A DNA stretch of 64,000 nt from Nitrosomonas sp. HPC101 (lineage in GTDB: Bacteria; Pseudomonadota; Gammaproteobacteria; Burkholderiales; Nitrosomonadaceae), in contig NZ_QRCC01000003.1 of the NCBI RefSeq assembly GCF_009833125.1, forward strand, positions 1 through 64,000, in the 5' to 3' direction. This document shows positions 1 to 8,952 of the stretch, piece after piece; positions within the stretch are counted from its first letter, which is position 1, and each line of letters begins with the position of its first letter. A program made the translations under genes and the position numbers. The notes beneath the pieces were generated by a model. That model had not been told where the DNA came from and ran no database searches. It saw only the letters and a program-made list of their open reading frames with translations.

Positions 1-2
1 AA

Positions 3-269
3 AATCTGGAAACGGTGCTGATTGAACCCGGAAAACCCTGGCAGAACGGCACCAATGAAAGCTTCAACGGTAAGTTCCGGGATGAATGCCTGTCGATGGA
101 ATGGTTCCGTAATCGGCTGGAAGCCAAGGTGATCATCGAGAATTGGCGCCATCATTACAATGAGGTTCGACCGCATTCCAGCCTGAATTACCTGACCCCA
201 CGGCAGTTCGTGGGTAATCTGAGCAATGATTTAACAACCATGGCCAGAATCTCTAGTTCCAATTGGTAA
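3..269 (+). CDS. IS3-family transposase (OrfB/InsF type), C-terminal part, cut by window edge
   Basis: The reading frame is open from the first bases of the window, so the true start lies outside it; a GTG at 15 is only an internal codon. The 88 visible residues are the end of an rve/DDE integrase core. The motif NGTNESFNGKFRDECL contains the third catalytic acidic residue (Glu of NESF) and is followed by the typical IS3 tail NEVRPHSSLNYLTPRQF. The protein would catalyse transposition of its own insertion sequence. I could not define a terminal inverted repeat after the stop, so whether the copy is intact cannot be judged. Confidence 0.85.
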   Translation, partial: NLETVLIEPGKPWQNGTNESFNGKFRDECLSMEWFRNRLEAKVIIENWRHHYNEVRPHSSLNYLTPRQFVGNLSNDLTTMARISSSNW

Positions 270-285
270 GAAATTCCCGGTCAGG

Positions 286-525
286 TCAGATGACACATAA
301 ACGGCTGATCAGGCGGGCGTCATTAACGATGTCCAGTGGCGCGCGTATGAATCGGGTCTGCGCGATGGATTGCATCTGTGACCAGTAATAGCCTTGACCA
401 AGTTCAGCAGACAGCAACAGATTGGATGTGGTCTTGCAATAACGAACATTCAAATAAGGTATTGGCGGCAATCCCCCAAAACAGCGGTTGACCGTGGTCA
501 ACATAGCGCTGCTGCTTCTAAGCAC
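286..525 (-). CDS. Doubtful short ORF of unknown function
   Basis: A 79-residue open frame runs against the transposase, ending 16 nt past its stop. It continues open upstream of its first ATG and ends in LISRLCVI. I recognise no family, and no convincing ribosome binding site precedes the start. It lies between an IS end and ridA, where decayed genes are expected, so it may be the remnant of a larger gene cut by the insertion sequence. Otherwise nothing is seen in this stretch. Confidence 0.15.
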   Translation of the reverse strand: MLRSSSAMLTTVNRCFGGLPPIPYLNVRYCKTTSNLLLSAELGQGYYWSQMQSIAQTRFIRAPLDIVNDARLISRLCVI

Positions 526-594
526 CGTTAAAATGGGGGATTACCTATAGCGCCACAGGCACAAATCATTTAATTAACACGGAGAAATCATTTC

Positions 595-984
595 ATGACA
601 CATAAACTCATCAGTTCAGGCTCGACCTTTGAAAAAGAAATCGGTTATTCGCGTGCAGTCGTTGTAGATAACTGGATACTGGTATCTGGCACGACGGGTT
701 TCGATTACGGAAAAATGTCCATTTCAGATGATTTGCTGGAACAGGCAGAGCAATGCTTCAGAAATATCGAAGCAGCACTCAATCAGGCTGGGTCGAGCAT
801 GAAAGAAGTAGTACGAGTTACTTATGTATTCCCTCAAGCAGAAGATTTTGAGAAATGCTGGCCGGTGATGCGTAAATATCTGGGTAATGTCAGGCCATCC
901 GCTATGATGCTGACTGCCGGTTTATCCGATCTGCGCATGAAAATTGAGATTCAGGTAACGGCCTATCGTAGAACCGAAGACTGA
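595..984 (+). CDS. RidA/YjgF/UK114-family protein
   Basis: A 129-residue single-domain protein of the normal RidA family length. Family members form trimers that hydrolyse reactive enamine/imine intermediates to ketones and ammonia. Visible features are the early SRAVVVDNWILVSGTTG strand pair, the central QAEQCFRNIEAAL helix, the VVRVTYVF strand, and MKIEIQVTAY at the end. The second half normally carries a conserved Arg that binds the substrate carboxylate; here RPSAMMLTAGLSDLRMKIEI departs from the classical form, so the archetypal RidA activity is uncertain. GGAGA about 9 nt upstream supports the ATG at 595. It stands alone between mobile-element relics and may be cargo. Confidence 0.85.
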   Translation: MTHKLISSGSTFEKEIGYSRAVVVDNWILVSGTTGFDYGKMSISDDLLEQAEQCFRNIEAALNQAGSSMKEVVRVTYVFPQAEDFEKCWPVMRKYLGNVRPSAMMLTAGLSDLRMKIEIQVTAYRRTED

Positions 985-1164
985 TCGGATCCAATTTCAT
1001 GGAATCCCATTTGCCTGATAGATCACTTGCTGAGATGCAAGTATTCACTTTCGAAGTGATCTCAGACAATAAGTCAAGTAAATATTTTCGTAATGTACGA
1101 AAACCGGCATTGATAATTTCCGCTGGCATGACGTTTATGTCATACATGGGTAAGCTGACATATA

Positions 1165-1300
1165 AAGATCGGCACACCACTAAATGCATTACAGGAATTG
1201 GGTAGCTTGGGAATCAGCTGATATTGTAAAGAGGTATACCCACCTTTCCAGCGATCATTTAGCCAAATACGCCGAAGAAATGAGCGGAAAAATTCATTAA
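1165..1300 (+). pseudogene. Frameshifted C-terminal relic of a tyrosine integrase
   Basis: Codons from 1165 to 1206 read KIGTPLNALQELGS. Shifting by one base, codons from 1208 read WESADIVKRYTHLSSDHL and continue to TAA at 1298-1300. Joined, these match the end of phage/island tyrosine recombinases, where GTPL-LQELGGW is followed by the RYTHL motif with the nucleophilic Tyr. The upstream HxLR box is absent and a stop lies just before 1165, so this is a decayed fragment of about 45 residues. The frameshift is best explained by one extra T near 1207. It sits 66 bp from the 3' end of the tRNA-Thr gene, a usual integration site. The stretch 985-1164 before it holds only an imperfect hairpin at 1030-1065 and no gene. 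Confidence 0.7.
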
Positions 1301-1366
1301 CAGTTACAAAATTGAAGACAGGGACAATATATAGCTAAGGAATAATTACGTGACTCATTGATTTCA

Positions 1367-1442
1367 TGGTGCCGGCAGCAAGAATTGAACTCGCGACCTT
1401 CTGATTACAAATCAGCTGCTCTACCGACTGAGCTATGCCGGC
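1367..1442 (-). tRNA. tRNA-Thr (anticodon TGT)
   Basis: Read on the minus strand, the 76-nt gene starts GCCGGCATAGCTCAGT and ends with encoded CCA. The 7-bp acceptor stem GCCGGCA/TGCCGGC is perfect. The D-loop GTCGGTAGAGC, anticodon stem-loop CTGATTTGTAATCAG and T-arm loop GTTCAATTC are all present. The anticodon TGT reads ACA (threonine). It lies 14 bp downstream of sspB on the same strand and could be processed from the end of the pet-ssp transcript. A tyrosine integrase relic lies beyond its 3' end. Confidence 0.95.
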
Positions 1443-1456
1443 ATAAAAAAATCGAA

Positions 1457-1885
1457 CTATTTCACAATTTTTAAAAAAGTCTTATCTTGCTGCTTACCTT
1501 CAACGGATAAGGCTTGATTTTCCTGTAAAACAGAGTCATCCGCGCTGCTCTCACTAATTAATTCCGTATTAATCTCCGGAACGAAAGTAAGCCCCTGACC
1601 TGATTCTCGTGCGAATATTGCAGTTACAGCCCCAATCACAATCCTGATCTCTTTTGGCACTCCGTTGAAACGAGTTATAAATTGAATGGTTTCGTTATTA
1701 ATTAATAAATTATTTACGGATTGACTACTTATGTTAAGTATTATTTCCCTGTTTTCAAATAGCTCTACTGGAATACCAAAACACCCATCTTCGAATGCTG
1801 AAATATAAGGACAATATCCGTTATCAATACACCACTCATGAATAGCACGTATCAAATAAGGCTTGATTGAGACAGCATTATTCAT
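1457..1885 (-). CDS. sspB: ClpXP adaptor SspB
   Basis: 142 residues. SspB binds ssrA-tagged peptides left by tmRNA on stalled proteins and delivers them to the ClpXP protease. The N-terminal substrate-binding domain (about 1-110) starts KPYLIRAIHEWCIDNGY and contains the IVLNISSQSV-type region, here NREIILNISSQSVNN, and FNGVPKEIRIVIGAV. A low-complexity linker follows, and the chain ends FLKIVK, which matches the short ClpX-tethering XB motif of this family. The start codon overlaps the sspA stop by 4 bp, so translation is probably coupled. Confidence 0.93.
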   Translation of the reverse strand: MNNAVSIKPYLIRAIHEWCIDNGYCPYISAFEDGCFGIPVELFENREIILNISSQSVNNLLINNETIQFITRFNGVPKEIRIVIGAVTAIFARESGQGLTFVPEINTELISESSADDSVLQENQALSVEGKQQDKTFLKIVK

Positions 1886-2481
1886 TTACGCATTAATTTC
1901 TCAGCTGGAGTTAATGCATCAACAAATAATGGCCTGCTAAAAAGCCTTTCGGCATATTTGAGCAGTGCAGCAGCCTGTTTTGGCAACTTAATCTCGTAAT
2001 AGTCAAGCCGCCACAACAATGGAGCAATTACCACATCCAGCATGGTATATTCATCTCCCAGCATATATTTCTGCTTATCGAAAATAGGAGCAATTATCGT
2101 CAGCCCATTCGCAATTTCCATACGAATCTTATCTGCTGCCTTTTGATTACCCTGCTCCAGAGATTCGACATGGCAGAAAAACTCCTTCTCAAAGCGATGT
2201 AATAATAATCTTGCACGAGCGCGCATCACTGGTTCCGCAGGCATTAATTGCGGATGAGGAAAACGATCATCAATGTATTCATTGATGATATTCGCTTCGT
2301 ACAACACAAGATCCCTTTCAACCAGAATAGGTACTTTTCCATGTGAACTAATTACAGCAATATCCTCAGGTATATTGTTGGGATCAACATCAATCACCTG
2401 AAAATCCATGTCCTTTTCATGTAATACGATACGGCAACGATGGCTAAAAGGACAAGTTGCTATTGAATACAATGTCATCAT
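1882..2481 (-). CDS. sspA: Stringent starvation protein A (glutathione-S-transferase fold)
   Basis: 199 residues with an N-terminal thioredoxin-like GST domain (IATCPFSHRCRIVLHEKDM) and a helical C-terminal domain. SspA binds RNA polymerase and changes promoter choice during stationary phase and stress. The thioredoxin-fold cis-proline motif is in GKVPILVERDLVLYEANIINEYID. The gene follows petC by about 38 bp and overlaps sspB by 4 bp, the standard betaproteobacterial petABC-sspAB order. The GST-like active-site chemistry is not expected, since SspA proteins lack glutathione activity. Confidence 0.93.
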   Translation of the reverse strand: MMTLYSIATCPFSHRCRIVLHEKDMDFQVIDVDPNNIPEDIAVISSHGKVPILVERDLVLYEANIINEYIDDRFPHPQLMPAEPVMRARARLLLHRFEKEFFCHVESLEQGNQKAADKIRMEIANGLTIIAPIFDKQKYMLGDEYTMLDVVIAPLLWRLDYYEIKLPKQAAALLKYAERLFSRPLFVDALTPAEKLMRK

Positions 2482-2519
2482 AGCTTCATTAGCTCACAGA
2501 AGATAATTCTGTGAAATTT

Positions 2520-3224
2520 TCAATGTATATCTCTCCAGTATTCTTTTTTAAGCAAGTAAGTCAACCCCAACATACCAAACAGAAACAGTAATACGATCAC
2601 TCCAAGTTCCTTACGATAAGGCGCATGCGGCTCACCCAGATAGACCATGTAATTTACCAAATCAGCCACGAATTTATCATATTCGTCCTTCGTCATCGTA
2701 CCTGATTTTGTTAAAACTAAGTTTCCAGTTTCTGGCTCGAGCGTCTGCCATCCTTGCAAATGATGCAAAACGTGAGGCATTGCAACCTTGTCAAAGATCA
2801 AGTTATTCCAGCCACTATAGGTGGATGTATCCTGATAAAAAGTACGCAAATAGGTATACAGCCAATCCGCTCCACGCGATCGGGCGATAACAGATAAATC
2901 CGGAGGGGCCACACCGAACCACTGCTCAGCTTCTTTCTTCCTCATAGCCGCCTCCATAAGATCCCCAGTCTTCTGCCCAGTACGAATAAGTTCCGTACGA
3001 ATATCGTCCTCACTCATCCCAATATCTCGATGACGGTTATAGCGCATGAAATCAGCACCATGACATGTCAGGCAATATGCAACGAAGCTATCGGCACCGC
3101 GTTTCAGCGATTCCTTATCTGTTTTATCTATAGGAGCTTTGTCTAACTCAACTTCCTGACTGGAAGAATGTGCGACAAATGGAATCAGCAATACAGCCAG
3201 TAGTAAAATTTTTATCATTCTCAT
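2520..3224 (-). CDS. petC: Ubiquinol-cytochrome c reductase, cytochrome c1 subunit
   Basis: 234 residues. A Sec signal (KILLLAVLLIPFVAHS) leads to a periplasmic haem domain with the c-type haem motif CLTCHG near residue 52. Downstream, KVAMPHVL supplies the axial Met region, and a C-terminal membrane anchor (VIVLLFLFGMLGLTYLL) ends the chain. It carries electrons from the Rieske centre to soluble cytochrome c in the bc1 complex. The start overlaps the petB stop by 4 bp (ATGA), implying coupled synthesis. An ATG two codons later is an alternative start. Confidence 0.95.
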   Translation of the reverse strand: MRMIKILLLAVLLIPFVAHSSSQEVELDKAPIDKTDKESLKRGADSFVAYCLTCHGADFMRYNRHRDIGMSEDDIRTELIRTGQKTGDLMEAAMRKKEAEQWFGVAPPDLSVIARSRGADWLYTYLRTFYQDTSTYSGWNNLIFDKVAMPHVLHHLQGWQTLEPETGNLVLTKSGTMTKDEYDKFVADLVNYMVYLGEPHAPYRKELGVIVLLFLFGMLGLTYLLKKEYWRDIH

Positions 3225-4468
3225 TTTGTTACATTCATTGGTTCTGGTTTAGTTTTATCTATTTTGCTATACCAAGGCATCAGAAGGAAGAAAGCAAAAT
3301 AAATTACAGTGAAAATTTGTGCCAACAAGGTATACAGCGGTGTTGGTGTTTTAGTACCCAACCATCCGAGAACGAAAAAGCTGATCACAAAAAGAGTCAA
3401 TGCAATCTTAAAATAGGGTCCTTTATAACGGATCGATTTAACCGGACTCCGATCCAGCCACGGTAGGAAACAAAAGATAACCACGGCTGCCGCCATTAAA
3501 ATCACACCCCACAGCTTAGCATCCACACCAAGAAAGTTCACAGTCACTGCACGCAACATGGAGTAATACGGAGTGAAATACCATACGGGAGCAATATGAT
3601 CTGGCGTATGTAAAGGATTGGCAGGTATAAAATTATTATCTTCCAGAAAATATCCTCCCATCTCCGGAGCGAAGAAAATAATGCCACAAAATATAATCAA
3701 GAACCCAACTACTCCAAAGATATCTTTTACCGTGTAATAAGGATGAAATGGTATACCGTCAACAGGGATTCCAGTTTGTGGATCTTTATTAGCCTTAATT
3801 TCTATACCATCAGGATTATTGGAACCAGTTTCGTGCAAAGCAATAATATGCACAAACACCAGCACCACAATCAAAACAGGAAGTGTTACTACATGATAAG
3901 CAAAAAACCGGTTCAAGGCTGCATCTGACAGCATGAAGTCACCAAGGATCCAGTTTGACAAAGTATCACCTATCAGCGGTATCGCCCCAAACATGCTAAC
4001 GATAACCTGGGCTCCCCAGTAAGACATCTGTCCCCATGGCAAAATATATCCAGTAAAGGCCAGACTCATCAAAACAAAAAATATGGCCATACCTATCAGC
4101 CACAGTAACTCCCGCGGTTTTCGGTAGGATCCATACATCATTCCGCGAAACATATGCAGATAAACCACCACAAAAAACATGGAGGCACCGGTTGAATGCA
4201 TATATCTGATCAACCAGCCAAAATCTACATCCCGCATGATGTATTCAACCGATGCAAAAGCCATTCCGGCATCGGGTTTATAATTCATCGTCAGAAAGAT
4301 ACCTGTCAGCAGTTGATTAACCAACACCAATAATGCTAACGATCCGAAGTAATACCAAAAATTGAAATTCTTGGGAGCATAATATTCAGATAGATGTGCC
4401 TTCCAGGTCGCTGTTAAAGGAAAGCGCTTGTCTATCCATTCCATCATTGAATTTTGTTGTTTATTCAT
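3221..4468 (-). CDS. petB: Ubiquinol-cytochrome c reductase, cytochrome b subunit
   Basis: 415 residues from the ATG at 4468; a longer frame from 4516 would run deep into petA and lacks support. This is the membrane core of complex III, with eight predicted helices. Haem-ligand histidines fall in GASMFFVVVYLHMFRGMMYG and RFFAYHVVTLPVLIVVLVFVH, and the Qo-site PEWY-like motif appears as PVWYFTPYYSMLRA. The C-terminal extension carries extra helices, as in full-length bacterial cytochrome b. The start is one base after the petA stop, and the end overlaps petC by 4 bp. Confidence 0.95.
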   Translation of the reverse strand: MNKQQNSMMEWIDKRFPLTATWKAHLSEYYAPKNFNFWYYFGSLALLVLVNQLLTGIFLTMNYKPDAGMAFASVEYIMRDVDFGWLIRYMHSTGASMFFVVVYLHMFRGMMYGSYRKPRELLWLIGMAIFFVLMSLAFTGYILPWGQMSYWGAQVIVSMFGAIPLIGDTLSNWILGDFMLSDAALNRFFAYHVVTLPVLIVVLVFVHIIALHETGSNNPDGIEIKANKDPQTGIPVDGIPFHPYYTVKDIFGVVGFLIIFCGIIFFAPEMGGYFLEDNNFIPANPLHTPDHIAPVWYFTPYYSMLRAVTVNFLGVDAKLWGVILMAAAVVIFCFLPWLDRSPVKSIRYKGPYFKIALTLFVISFFVLGWLGTKTPTPLYTLLAQIFTVIYFAFFLLMPWYSKIDKTKPEPMNVTK

Positions 4469-4469
4469 T

Positions 4470-5075
4470 TTAGGCGGACTCTTTGCTGTCAGAACCGACC
4501 AGAAGTCGATTGTCACTTAAATAGGTATAAGGAGGTACTACCAGATTGGAAGGAGCTGGTACATTTTTATAAACACGACCTGCCAGATCAAACTTGGATC
4601 CATGACAGGGACAGAAAAATCCCCCTAGCCAATCTGCACCCAAATCAGCAGGTGCTATCTCTTTCCTGTACACTGGAGAACATCCGAGGTGTGTACAAAC
4701 CCCAAGCACAACCAGTATCTCAGGCTTAATTGATCTTTCAGGATTTTGCGCGTAAGAAGGTTGCTGATCCCGCTCGGAGTCCGGGTCAGCCAGCTGGTCA
4801 TTTAATTTCTTCAGATCGTCCAACATTTCAGAGGTACGTTTAAGTACCCAAACAGGCTTCCCCCGCCATTCAGCTGTCAACAACATGCCTGGTTCCAGCT
4901 TGCTGATATCCACTTCTATCGGGGCCCCTGCAGCCTTCGCGCGTTCACTAGGCATCATGCTACGTATAAAAGGTGTTGCCACACCCACGCCCGCAACCGC
5001 TCCAGCGATCGAAGTGGTCACCAGTAAAAACCGACGTCGCCCGCTCATCTTTCCGTTATCACCGCTGTCTGTCAT
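4470..5075 (-). CDS. petA: Ubiquinol-cytochrome c reductase, Rieske iron-sulfur subunit
   Basis: 201 residues. The N-terminus carries a twin-arginine-like sequence (SGRRRFLLVTTSIAGAVAGVG) that doubles as the membrane anchor; such proteins are exported folded by Tat. The [2Fe-2S] cluster ligands are in CTHLGCSP and CPCHGSKFD (two Cys, two His), with the disulfide cysteines in the same boxes. It is the first gene of the petABC-sspAB-tRNA unit. The 197-bp gap upstream to secA must hold the operon promoter, but I could not assign boxes with confidence. Confidence 0.95.
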   Translation of the reverse strand: MTDSGDNGKMSGRRRFLLVTTSIAGAVAGVGVATPFIRSMMPSERAKAAGAPIEVDISKLEPGMLLTAEWRGKPVWVLKRTSEMLDDLKKLNDQLADPDSERDQQPSYAQNPERSIKPEILVVLGVCTHLGCSPVYRKEIAPADLGADWLGGFFCPCHGSKFDLAGRVYKNVPAPSNLVVPPYTYLSDNRLLVGSDSKESA

Positions 5076-5272
5076 TTTCTAACAATTCCATTCCATTAAT
5101 TACCTGCTAACCAATAATATATTTAATTCTTAATCCGGCACCTTAAAACACATGAATTCCTGATTTCTAATAAAGTGGCACCCCCTCAAAAAGCGGGAGT
5201 ATTTTAGCACAGACTATACCCACCAAGGTAGATTGATTATTGTCGATCTATCAATGCGAAATACAAGGAGCC

Positions 5273-8002
5273 TTAGCCCAATCTGCCATGACATTGTTTA
5301 TATTTTCTGCCAGATCCACAAGGACATGGGTCATTTCGCCCGATTTTGTCACCTTTACGTACAAATGGCTGCTGCTTGCTTTCGTGATCCGCCGCGGTTG
5401 GTTGCTGTTCTTCATCTGTCTCGCTATAAGCAGCGTGATGATATTGCAAATTTTTCGGGGTCGAAGTTTCTGCCACGGATTCAACCTGCTGTTCACTACG
5501 GATTTGCACCGTCATAAGAATTTTTGTGACATCCACTTTAATCGCATCAAGCATACCTGAGAACAGCTCAAAAGCCTCCCTTTTATATTCCTGCTTAGGA
5601 TTTTGTTGAGCATATCCACGCAAATGAATCCCTTGCCTTAGGTGATCAAGAGCGGCCAAATGCTCGCGCCAATGTGAATCCATGCTGTGCAACATGACCA
5701 TGCGCTCATATTGATTCATGATTGCTGCACCTACTTGTTCGACTTTATCTTGGTAAGACGTATTCACGAATTCCATGATACGGGCACGCAGACTTTCTTC
5801 ATGTAGCTCACTATCGGCCTCCAACCATTCCTGCACGGGAATCTGCAAATGGAACTCACTAGCCAGAGCTTTCTCCAGCCCTGAAATATCCCACTGCTCT
5901 TCTATACTTTGCTCAGGAATATAAAGACCGATGAGTTGATTGACTACACTCTCACGAATAGCACTAATGGTTTCTGAGATACCTTGTTCGGCATCCAATA
6001 ATTCATTGCGCTGTTGATAAATAACCCTGCGCTGATCGTTGGCCACATCATCATATTCCAGCAACTGCTTGCGAATATCAAAATTTCTGGCCTCCACCTT
6101 CCTTTGAGCATTTTCTATGGCACGTGTCACCCACGGATGTTCAATTGCTTCTCCCTCCGGCATTTTGAGACGCGTCATAATATTTGCCACCCGATCAGAA
6201 GAAAAAATACGCAGGAGGGGATCTTCCAGAGACAGATAAAAGCGACTGGAACCCGGATCGCCCTGCCGACCGGAGCGTCCGCGCAGCTGATTATCAATCC
6301 GACGCGATTCATGCCGTTCTGTGCCAATAATGTGCAGCCCTCCCTGCTCGATCACCTCGTCATGCCTGGTTTGCCAGGCTCGACGGGTTTCCTCTATCTT
6401 ATCTGCTTTGGTCGCATCATCAAGAGCGTCATCCGTCCGAATACGATTGATTACCTGCTCCAGATTTCCACCCAATACAATATCTGTTCCCCGACCGGCC
6501 ATATTGGTTGCTATGGTTACCATTTTCGACTGCCCTGCCTGAGCAATGATGTCGGCTTCTCGTTCATGATGTTTGGCGTTAAGAACCTGATGAGGCAACT
6601 TTGCCTTTGTCAACATGCTCGAGAGCAGCTCATTGTTTTCGATTGAACCCGTCCCAACTAGAACGGGTTGCCCGCGCTCGTGACAATTCTTGATGTCCGC
6701 GATGATCGCCTGATATTTTTCTTGCGCTGTACGAAAAACCTGATCCATACGATCTTCCCGTGCTATCGGACGATGAGTCGGAATTACAACCGTCTCCAAC
6801 CCATAAATTTGCTGAAATTCAAATGCCTCTGTATCAGCTGTACCAGTCATACCGGCAAGCTTTTCATACATTCTGAAATAATTCTGAAAGGTGATGGATG
6901 CCAACGTTTGATTTTCTTTCTGAATCGAAACATTTTCCTTGGCTTCAACCGCCTGGTGCAAACCTTCTGACCAACGCCTTCCGGGCATTAAACGGCCAGT
7001 AAACTCGTCAACAATAATGACTTCGTCATTCTGCACAACATAATGCTGATCACGGTTGTATAGCGCATGTGCACGTAATCCCGCATTAAAATGATGAATC
7101 AGGGTAATGTTGGCTGGATCATACAAGCTGGATCCCGCTGGCAGCAAACCAGCCTCGTCCAGTAAGTTCTCGGCGTGAATAAACCCTTCTTCACTCAATA
7201 ATACCTGTTGTGTTTTTTCATCCACACTATAATCACCCGGGCTATTTTCATCCTTTTGCCGGGTGAGTCGGGGGATCAATACATCAACACGCTTGTAGAC
7301 TTCGGTATCGCCCTCAGCCATACCGGAGATAATCAATGGTGTTCGGGCTTCATCAATCAGAATCGAATCAACTTCATCCACAATTGCAAAGTTAAGCATG
7401 CGCTGCACCCGCTCTGCACCATGCCCCACCATATTGTCACGCAGATAATCAAAGCCATATTCATTGTTTGTGCCGTAAGTGATATCTGCACCATAGGCAG
7501 CCTGTTTATCCTCATGCGGCATTTGTGACAACACCACTCCAACACTGAGTCCGAGAAACTGATAAATCTGCCCCATCCATTCAGCATCACGCTTTGCCAG
7601 ATAATCATTAACTGTAACGATATGCACCCCCTGCCCGGAAAGCGCATTCAGATAGATCGGCAAAGTAGCCATCAGCGTCTTTCCTTCACCGGTACGCATC
7701 TCGGCGATTTTCCCTTCATGCAGCACCATTCCACCGATCAACTGCACATCAAAATGACGCATACCAAGCACACGCTTACTTGCTTCCCTGACTACAGCGA
7801 ACGCTTCTGGCAATAATTGATCCAGTTTCTCGTTATTTGAGAAACGTTGCTTGAACTCGTCTGTCTTGTTACGCAGCGCCTCATCCGACAGCTGCGAAAT
7901 GGCAGTTTCCAGTTCATTGATGGTGCGGACGATTTTTGAATATTGCTTTACCAACCGATCATTACGACTACCAAAAATACCTTTTAGTAAGTTACTCAGC
8001 AT
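5273..8002 (-). CDS. secA: Preprotein translocase ATPase SecA
   Basis: 909 residues, close to the usual 900. SecA drives secretory proteins through SecYEG. Walker A is [16 protein letters not shown] near residue 104, and the DEAD-type box is in [20 protein letters not shown]. The second RecA fold carries [11 protein letters not shown] and [17 protein letters not shown]. The extreme C-terminus has the zinc-binding SEC-C motif [14 protein letters not shown], which contacts SecB and lipids. It is transcribed away from the DciA-like gene across a 479-bp gap. Confidence 0.98.
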   Translation of the reverse strand: MLSNLLKGIFGSRNDRLVKQYSKIVRTINELETAISQLSDEALRNKTDEFKQRFSNNEKLDQLLPEAFAVVREASKRVLGMRHFDVQLIGGMVLHEGKIAEMRTGEGKTLMATLPIYLNALSGQGVHIVTVNDYLAKRDAEWMGQIYQFLGLSVGVVLSQMPHEDKQAAYGADITYGTNNEYGFDYLRDNMVGHGAERVQRMLNFAIVDEVDSILIDEARTPLIISGMAEGDTEVYKRVDVLIPRLTRQKDENSPGDYSVDEKTQQVLLSEEGFIHAENLLDEAGLLPAGSSLYDPANITLIHHFNAGLRAHALYNRDQHYVVQNDEVIIVDEFTGRLMPGRRWSEGLHQAVEAKENVSIQKENQTLASITFQNYFRMYEKLAGMTGTADTEAFEFQQIYGLETVVIPTHRPIAREDRMDQVFRTAQEKYQAIIADIKNCHERGQPVLVGTGSIENNELLSSMLTKAKLPHQVLNAKHHEREADIIAQAGQSKMVTIATNMAGRGTDIVLGGNLEQVINRIRTDDALDDATKADKIEETRRAWQTRHDEVIEQGGLHIIGTERHESRRIDNQLRGRSGRQGDPGSSRFYLSLEDPLLRIFSSDRVANIMTRLKMPEGEAIEHPWVTRAIENAQRKVEARNFDIRKQLLEYDDVANDQRRVIYQQRNELLDAEQGISETISAIRESVVNQLIGLYIPEQSIEEQWDISGLEKALASEFHLQIPVQEWLEADSELHEESLRARIMEFVNTSYQDKVEQVGAAIMNQYERMVMLHSMDSHWREHLAALDHLRQGIHLRGYAQQNPKQEYKREAFELFSGMLDAIKVDVTKILMTVQIRSEQQVESVAETSTPKNLQYHHAAYSETDEEQQPTAADHESKQQPFVRKGDKIGRNDPCPCGSGRKYKQCHGRLG

Positions 8003-8481
8003 GGGAAGTTGTTATTTACCTATTGATGTAAAAATGCACTGTAATATAGATCAACTACCAAACATAATCTATTTCACAGCAGAGGAATACGGAAATTGCT
8101 CACTACCTGATGCGCAATCAGGCCAGAAAGACGTCGTTGATGATGTATGCACGTGCACAGTTGCAGATATGTAATGAAAACGAACGATGCACATTATATT
8201 TGGATTCAGTGCGTTAAGCAGTGTTTACTGTGATCCGCATTTTTTCTACTTATGCGACCACTTATCCGGCGAAGCATCAGCTAATTTAATTCACCGTATG
8301 TCAAAACAAACATCTGCAGTATCACACCAATTGTTGTGATGATAAAGTTCGGTCATACTACCATAATCAAAATGATAAGCAGAAAAGACGATAGCTGCTT
8401 TGGCATCGATTGCACGACCCCGATACTGATTGTTCAGTGTGATCACCCGGGATTCAACCACCCATCAAAAAATGAATCAGC
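8003..8481. other. Intergenic region between divergent secA and dciA-like genes
   Basis: 479 bp separate the start codons of secA (minus) and the DciA-like gene (plus), so both promoters should lie here. I found no promoter good enough to place, no long inverted repeat and no recognisable RNA. The only coding-like signal is the short minus-strand frame 8291-8461 listed separately. Confidence 0.6.
8291..8461 (-). CDS. Possible 56-residue ORF of unknown function
   Basis: From a GTG at 8461 the minus strand reads 56 codons to TGA at 8293-8291. The product would contain SRVITLNNQYRGRAIDAK and VFSAYHFDYGSMTELYHHN, a composition that looks protein-like rather than random. There is no Shine-Dalgarno sequence before the GTG, and a stop lies two codons further upstream. 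It could be the end of a decayed gene. I recognise no family. Confidence 0.2.
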   Translation of the reverse strand: MVESRVITLNNQYRGRAIDAKAAIVFSAYHFDYGSMTELYHHNNWCDTADVCFDIR

Positions 8482-8940
8482 ATGCCTATTCTTAATCTAA
8501 GCAACTATTTGACCGCCCTGGATAATGCGCCCGATTATAGTCAATTATTTACCAAGGCAAGATACCTAGCAGAGGTACAAAAACATCTGTTGGATACCCT
8601 CCCCCCCCAATTCAGAAATCGATGTACAGCAGGACAACATACCTCTGACGGCCTCCTGGTCATTTATGTAGATAACGGAGCCACTGCCACCCGGTTGCGC
8701 AACTTTGCCCCATCCATCCAGCAAAAAATGAATCAAACTGGAATCAGGGTTGAAAATATCAGATTCCGTATCCAGCCGCAGCTGCATTCTCCAGAATCCG
8801 AAGACGCCCATAAAAAGACGACTCGTTTACTCAGCCAGGCCGCAGTTAAACATTTGGATAGGCTGTCCGGCTCGCTGCCGGCAGGATCTCCACTTCAGTC
8901 TTCTCTCGCAGCTTTTCTAGCAAATAGTCGTCACAAATAA
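8482..8940 (+). CDS. DUF721/DciA-like protein
   Basis: 152 residues. DUF721 proteins include DciA, which loads or operates the replicative helicase DnaB in bacteria lacking DnaC. Family hallmarks are the early helical region around LAEVQKHLLDTLPPQFRNR, the DGLLVIYVDNGATATRLRNF block (normally dg-L-v-v-nsa-a-qL), and the basic strand VRVENIRFRI-like segment, here GIRVENIRFRIQPQ. The C-terminal third (Lys/Ser-rich) is variable. Position divergent from secA is conserved in betaproteobacteria. Start chosen at the first ATG; the ribosome binding site is weak. Confidence 0.75.
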   Translation: MPILNLSNYLTALDNAPDYSQLFTKARYLAEVQKHLLDTLPPQFRNRCTAGQHTSDGLLVIYVDNGATATRLRNFAPSIQQKMNQTGIRVENIRFRIQPQLHSPESEDAHKKTTRLLSQAAVKHLDRLSGSLPAGSPLQSSLAAFLANSRHK

Positions 8941-8952
8941 CGAGGTTATTGG

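Noticed and set aside
5273..5560. Two plus-strand frames of 94 and 106 codons over the secA 3' end
   Set aside because: They are antisense to the conserved SEC-C region and unrelated to any family.
6014..6646. 210-codon plus-strand frame inside secA
   Set aside because: It lies fully antisense to the secA coding sequence and its residues match no family; it is a shadow frame.
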